From: Dendrobium chrysotoxum
Taxonomy: Eukaryota; Streptophyta; Magnoliopsida; Asparagales; Orchidaceae
NCBI GenBank assembly: GCA_019925795.1
Contig: CM034300.1
Location: 37,035,390-37,099,389, forward strand
Direction: 5' to 3'
Length of the DNA stretch: 64,000 bases
Shown here piece after piece: positions 59,190-64,000 of this stretch (position 1 is its first letter; each line of letters starts with the position of its first letter). A program made the translations under genes and the position numbers. The notes under the pieces are model-generated. The model ran no database searches. It worked only from the letters and a program-made list of their open reading frames with translations, and had not been told where the DNA came from.

Positions 59190-59960
59190 CTTGTTTATCT
59201 CTTCACTAGTTCTCTTTCTAACCAAATCTTACTTAAACTAAAGAATTGACAATTCATTCTCTAGCAGCTTTGTTCTCTCCACTAGCTCTGAAAACATTCT
59301 AATCCTTAAAAGAATTAATAGATGTTTTAACTCATCTCAGAGTCCCCATAGAAATTGATAACATTTTTCTTTAGTTGTACTAATTAATTAAGGGATATAC
59401 CTGACCAATGTTGTATATTCAACTTCATAATGCATAACTATTTTATTGCCTTGCTTCTATCTCATAGAAACCTCTTGCATTTGATGTCTTATTGATGGTG
59501 GCACAAACTAATCCTTGAATGCACTAATAAACTCTTCCAACATGATATGAGAGTTCATCTTGCCTTAAAATATCTCTCTCTATTGTCTAACCTACCATAT
59601 TTCTGCTTCACCTTCAAATAGAAATACTGCCAGTTGTACTTTTCTATTTTTTAGGCACTACATTCTATCAAATATCTTTTTGATTCTCAACAACCAATCT
59701 TCTATTGCTTTTAGCTCTATTGCTCTCTTGAATAGTGGTGGCTTCAATCATTAGAACATTATAAGTGTTTATCTTCACCATTATCCCTAGTTCCTGATTG
59801 CCTTCTCTGAGATTCATTAACTATCTGAGTAACCATATTAGCAAGCTATAACATACTATCAAATGATACTAGGTTTATTGCTACTACTACACTTTTCCCA
59901 TTTTGTATATCCTAATTAATTGGATCCATTATCCACTTATAAAATTCTTTCTTTGAGTTC
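59190..59960 (-). pseudogene. gag: Tekay/Del-type gag (decayed)
   Basis: Minus strand, one frame with stops: LKPPLFKRAIELKAIEDWLL, IKKIFDRM, KVQLAVFLFEGEAEIW (59590-59750), then LEEFISAFKD, FVPPSIRHQMQEVSM, KQGNKIVMHYEVEYTTLVRY, then KEKCYQFLWGL (59290-59560). This is the Retrotrans_gag core in the usual order (P-x-F-x-x-x-x-x-x-x-A-x-x-W-L, then F-x-GEA-x-x-W, then the Q-G-x-x-x-V-x-x-Y-x-x-x-F/Y helix). The C-terminal zinc-knuckle part could not be read. About one stop per 20-30 codons; dead. Confidence 0.78.
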
Positions 59961-60104
59961 ATCAAATATCAAACTCAACACACATGCACACATATATACA
60001 AATAAATCAATCAAATACAAGGAATGAAATATATACTACTAAACTTCTACCCCCTCATGATCAATTTTATAATAATGGTTACAATCCAATTCTTCCAATA
60101 ACCA

Positions 60105-60115
60105 CTCTAATACCA
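60105..60115 (-). other. Primer binding site (gypsy, iMet type)
   Basis: Complement reads TGGTATTAGAG, one change (C to T) from TGGTATCAGAG, three bases inside the LTR end at 60119. Confidence 0.75.
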
Positions 60116-60118
60116 CTT

Positions 60119-61918
60119 TGTAATATCCCAAGATCTAAATTAAAAGAATTATCTATTTTATCTTCTAATTAATTAACCAGAGCATCTTTTAGCATAAATA
60201 TATAGTCATCAATTTAAACATAAGTTAATATGAATCATATACCTCAAAATCTTTCATTATATATTTATAATAGCCATGAAATCATCCAATACATTGAATA
60301 TATCTTTTAGCTCCTAACTACAAAAGAATAAAAGGAAATACATAACAAAATAAAACTTGGGAACACCGATTAGCCTCACTTTGAAGAATTATACCCCTTT
60401 CCCGAACCTAAAATTAAAAGCATATAATGATCTTAAAGCCTAGTAGAAAACCAAAACTTAACATTGAATTTAAAAGAATCAATATGTATGCTAAATTTAT
60501 TATATTATCAATATAAATAATAATAAATCTATGCATGAATATTAATCAATCAATGCAATCAACATCAACCACTGGTAGATCAATGTGATCAATAAAACCA
60601 AACTATCTCAGTAAGTAAATGTACATCAATATATAAGAGAATTAGTAAAAAGTCTATAAATCAATAATAGGTGTTGAGTGGTAAAATAAGCCTCATGTTG
60701 ATAGATCTATTATATGCTTTTATCAACCATTATGCTATTTGTCAATATGTTATATTAATATATTATATCAATATGTTGTATCGTATATATCAGCAGTTCC
60801 TTTCATATTCTATGTCATGTCGTATCATTTTTAATACTAAGTTAATCAGTTCTACATTAGTTTTATATATTAATAAAATCATATGCTCTTACTTAAATGC
60901 ATATAAATATGGATTCAATTATGAATAATAAGGTAGGACATTCAACTAGCTACATGATGTTTTCCTTTATCATATACCAGTGTCAAGTCTTAGGTGTCAA
61001 GTGGCTATCTTATAAGAGTCATCACTCCTGCCCGTCAGTGTATCTTGTCCCCTTATGACTCCCTATCTTGTATCTTGTATCTTATATCTTGTGACTTAAA
61101 CTAGGATTACACCATAACCCATAATTCAAGAAAATCCCATCATCCCACCATACCGTACATGGTATCTTTCTCCAGCCTACCTGAATCACTTTTAACTAGC
61201 CAATCTTTTCTGTAATGTCACATTTATCTTACATCAATCATTTTATTTTATATGCAATTTTAATAGCATGTATGAAATGCAATCTATGAAATCGTATGAA
61301 TGTTTGTTAATTAATATATTATTCATTTGCTTTAGAAAGTCTTAACTACTAATTTAATAGGTGAAATTTAATGATATTACAATCAAAATACTTCCAAAAA
61401 TAATATCTATAATATACAAAAGTTGCATGATGAAAGTTCAGTAAATATTGAGAAAATGCATCTTAATCACTTTTTGGAGAGTTAAATTTGAGAAATTAAA
61501 ATCATTAAAAATAGAGCTAAGATTCATGTTATCGACCACGATCAGAAGACTTTTTATGGATAGAAATGACACAAAGCAACTTTTTCTCTCTCTTATAACT
61601 CCTCACCCTCTCCTTTTTTCTCTCTTCTCCTTACCTGGCAAGCCAATAGTGAAGGAGAGAAAATGGCTTATTAATAGGGAATAATATATATATATATATG
61701 TTGTTCAGTGCCTAGCATCGTATCTCTCTAAACCGATGTTGCATGCTCATTCTATAGTTTTTTGTAGAATATGGAGCATAACACTATTGCTTCAACATTG
61801 AGCATTCCAACATCGCCCCCTCTAGCACCACTACACTTGAAATCATAATACTATAGTGCTCTCATAAAAATTATAGATTCCTCAAATAAATCCATTTTAA
61901 AAACTTTAGGTTATTGTA
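60119..61918 (-). repeat. 5' LTR of the gag-only gypsy element
   Basis: 1800 bp, TGTAATATCCC to GGTTATTGTA (the CA end changed to TA). A TA repeat (61683-61700) in the promoter region stands where the other LTR has the (TG)n run. AGTGCY-like motifs lie at 61700-61860. Confidence 0.75.
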
Positions 61919-61949
61919 ATTTGTCAGAGTCAAAATAGGTACATTAGTG

Positions 61950-62203
61950 CACTAATTTAATAATAAATAAGTAGATTTTTTTTATTAATTCAATCACTTA
62001 AAATGGTCCTAGATATCTAGAATTTAATTTATTATCATTTCCAATTCTTCTTACCCCCTTCATTGGACTAAGCTTTAAATACATAAAATCACCAACTTTA
62101 ACATCCATAAACATAGGCTTAGGGTCAAGATATTTCTTTTATTTATCCTGAGCTACTTCTAACCTCTTTTAGGTTAATCAAATCTTCTCAATAGTACTAT
62201 ATA
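61950..62203 (-). pseudogene. pol: Tekay/Del-type integrase C-terminal scrap
   Basis: Minus strand: VAQDK-stop-KKYLDPKPMF, then VKVGDFMYLKLSPMKGVRRI, then LNSRYLGPF-stop-VIEL. This is the chromovirus integrase C-terminus (A-Q-x-x-x-K-x-Y, VGD-x-V-x-L-x-x-SPMKG, RYIGPFE-I). It lies between two LTRs of opposite orientation, and only about 80 residues remain. Because it sits on the 3' LTR side expected for an element whose 3' LTR would be 60119-61918, that LTR may once have served two elements. Confidence 0.78.
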
Positions 62204-64000
62204 TATAATAACGCAAATGTGTAAAATAAATTAATTTGAAAAACATGAAAATTCTAAAGTAAAGTGCTTTGGCGCTGATCTAGTGAGCGATGCAGAGCTA
62301 GGCCATGAATAGTATATATATATATATATATATATATCCCTGCCTCACCCCACCGACTCTCTCATGGCTCCCACATTTAGTTGCTTGGCCATAAAGAAAT
62401 TGAAAGAGGGGAAGAAGAGAGAGGAGAGAGAAAGGTCTTTGGATCATATTTATCAGCTATTCTATTTGTTCTAAATGACAACCTCTTACTTCTATTTCAG
62501 TGATTTTGATTTCTATGAATTTTATCTCTCTAAAATATGCTAAAAATGTATTATCTCCTAATTTTATAAGCTTTCACCATGCAAGTTTGGATATGTTATA
62601 GATTTGATCATTCTAAATGATTTGATATATTTTTATTACATTTTCAATGAAGTATTAAATGATATCATATAAATGATATGATAACATCATGTGATACTCT
62701 TCTGATTCACGTGATTCACTGACTAAGAGTCATAAAGAGCTGGAGATTAATTGGGAGTTATAAGTAGTTGTGGCGACTGATTCATGTGATTTAAAGGGAG
62801 TTATAAGGAGTACATTGATTGGGAGTAATAAGAGGTGACTGATTGGGAATCATAAGTATAGGAGAAAGATACTCTTAAGATACACTCATTCAATATCTAA
62901 ATACTGATACTGATACTGATATAAATATTGCACTGATATTGTGACTAACATTAAAATTATTTATTATCATTAATATTATTTAACATTATTGATTGTGATA
63001 TTAATATTATTACTTCTATTATATATATATATATATATATATATATCCCCGCCTCACCCCACCGACTCCCTCATTTGGTTGCTTAGCTAGGAAGAAATTG
63101 AAAAAGGGGAAGAAGAGAGAGGAGAGAGAAAGTTCATTGGATCATATTTAGCTATTCTATTTATTGTAAGTGGTTATTCTCTTACTTCTATTTTTAATGA
63201 TTTTAATTTCTATGAATTTTATCTCTCCTAAATTAGCTAAAAATATATTATCTTCTGATTTCATAATATTTCACCGTGCAAGTTTGGATATGTTATAGAT
63301 TTAATCATTCTGAATAATTTGATATAATTTTATTATATTTTAAATGAAGTACTCAATGATATCAAATACATGATATGATAACTCTATGTGATACCCTACT
63401 GATCCATATAATTCACTGATTTGGAGTCATAAGGAGATGGAGATTAATTGGGACTTTAAAGAGTTGAGGCGACTGATTCACGTGATTTAAAGGGAGTTAT
63501 AAGTTGTATATTAATTAGGAGTTATAAGGGGTGACTGATTGGGAGTCATAAGTGTAGGAGTATGATACTCCTAAGATACACTTATTAAATATCTGAATAC
63601 TGATACCGACACTACTATGAATAATATATTGATATTGTGATTGACACTAATATTATTTACTATCACTAACACTATTTAACATTAATAATCATGATACTAA
63701 TATTATTACTAGTATTAGTATTGTTGACTGTTACTAATACTATAACTAATGATGTAATAGATTGAGATGTGATGATAGAAGGATAAATTAATATAGATAA
63801 TCAGTATAGATATTAATGCATTATTTCTTTTTATGATTTATAGAATATTATTCTCTTTTATCTTGCATTGATTTCAGTTGTAAGATTTTAGTTACTTGTT
63901 AGGCTATGAGCTCATTATGTGGTTGTACATATTTTTAAGAAAGGGTAAGGATCCGATGATATGAGGCTCCAGATAATATACATAATTTTTCTACTTATAA
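62204..64000 (+). repeat. Tekay-type LTR on + strand, running off the window
   Basis: In + sense it follows the complement of the 56496-58477 LTR: start TATAATAACGCAAA (compare TGTAATAACCCAAAG), AGTGCTTTGGCGCTG motif, TATA run, GA-rich leader (GGAGAGAGAAAGGTC), TGATTTTGATTTCTATGAATT, and near 63903 GAGCTCATTATG ... AAAGGG ... GGATCC ... GAGGCT, matching GAGCTCATTATGC ... GGGATCC ... GAGGCT in the other LTR. Includes a 0.7 kb tandem duplication. The end lies beyond the window. Confidence 0.62.
62313..63712 (+). repeat. Tandem duplication, about 709-bp period, with TATA run
   Basis: Two copies (about 62313-63020 and 63021-63712), each starting with a TA repeat followed by CCGCCTCACCCCACCGACTC (first copy CCTGCC...), GGGGAAGAAGAGAGAGGAGA, GGATCATATTTA, GTGCAAGTTTGGATATG/TTATAGATTT, and TGATTGGGAGTCATAAG. 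The offset measured at GCCTCACCCC is 709 (62342 to 63051). Divergence is moderate, so the duplication is not very recent. Confidence 0.85.

Overview
The window looks like plant nuclear DNA, probably heterochromatic and probably angiosperm. It is AT-rich, holds no recognisable single-copy host gene, and consists of simple-sequence satellite blocks plus nested, decayed retrotransposons of typical plant lineages: Ty1/copia of SIRE/Maximus type, Ty3/gypsy of Athila, Tat and Tekay/Del type, and an L1-like LINE with a DUF4283-type ORF1. Lineage names rest on motifs read by eye from translations; no database search was run. Nearly every coding segment carries stops or frameshifts.

Layout. 1-17157 is almost entirely purine/pyrimidine satellite. 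A GA-rich block has a period of about 390-450 bp (1-1915). A second GA block is built on a short AT-anchored unit (1916-2050 and 7453-11731). After a gap of exactly 500 N (11732-12231) comes a CT-rich block with a period of about 515-590 bp (12232-17157). The second GA block is interrupted by a gag-only copia element (2051-7452, target duplication AGAGG) and a LINE 3' fragment (9236-9668). 17158-18761 is a truncated SIRE-type LTR on + that cuts a Tat gag (18762-19735) whose LTR follows (19736-20812). 20813-23367 holds two inverted copies of an Athila-like 3' region, with an integrase remnant and a polypurine tract leading into the LTR at 23368.

That Athila LTR was hit by a SIRE-type solo LTR (23632-25486, duplication TTGTG) and by an L1-like LINE (26531 to about 43895). 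The LINE was itself split by a complete 11.7 kb SIRE-type element (28629-40312, duplication TGAGG). Next come a Tekay-type gag scrap (43896-44649), a second SIRE-type element truncated at its 3' end (44650-54117), a second Athila-type LTR copy (54118 to about 55370), a degraded LTR-like stretch, a gag-only Tekay-type element (56496-61918), a Tekay integrase scrap, and a related LTR on + running off the window (62204-64000) with a 0.7 kb internal tandem duplication.

How the parts work together. In the SIRE-type elements the minus-strand order is 5' LTR, tRNA-iMet primer site, gag with CCHC knuckle, protease, integrase, RT, RNase H, a spacer, an additional ORF, polypurine tract, 3' LTR. The most interesting signal is a dense array of short dyad motifs (ATCRTCC facing GGAYGAT) that fills the U3 of every SIRE-type LTR just upstream of a TATA-like box. 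The same array plus a CTATTTAAATAG-like box recurs inside the elements, about 70 nt upstream of the additional ORF. This suggests an LTR-derived internal promoter for a third gene. It is inference from sequence layout, but it is present in two separate insertions.
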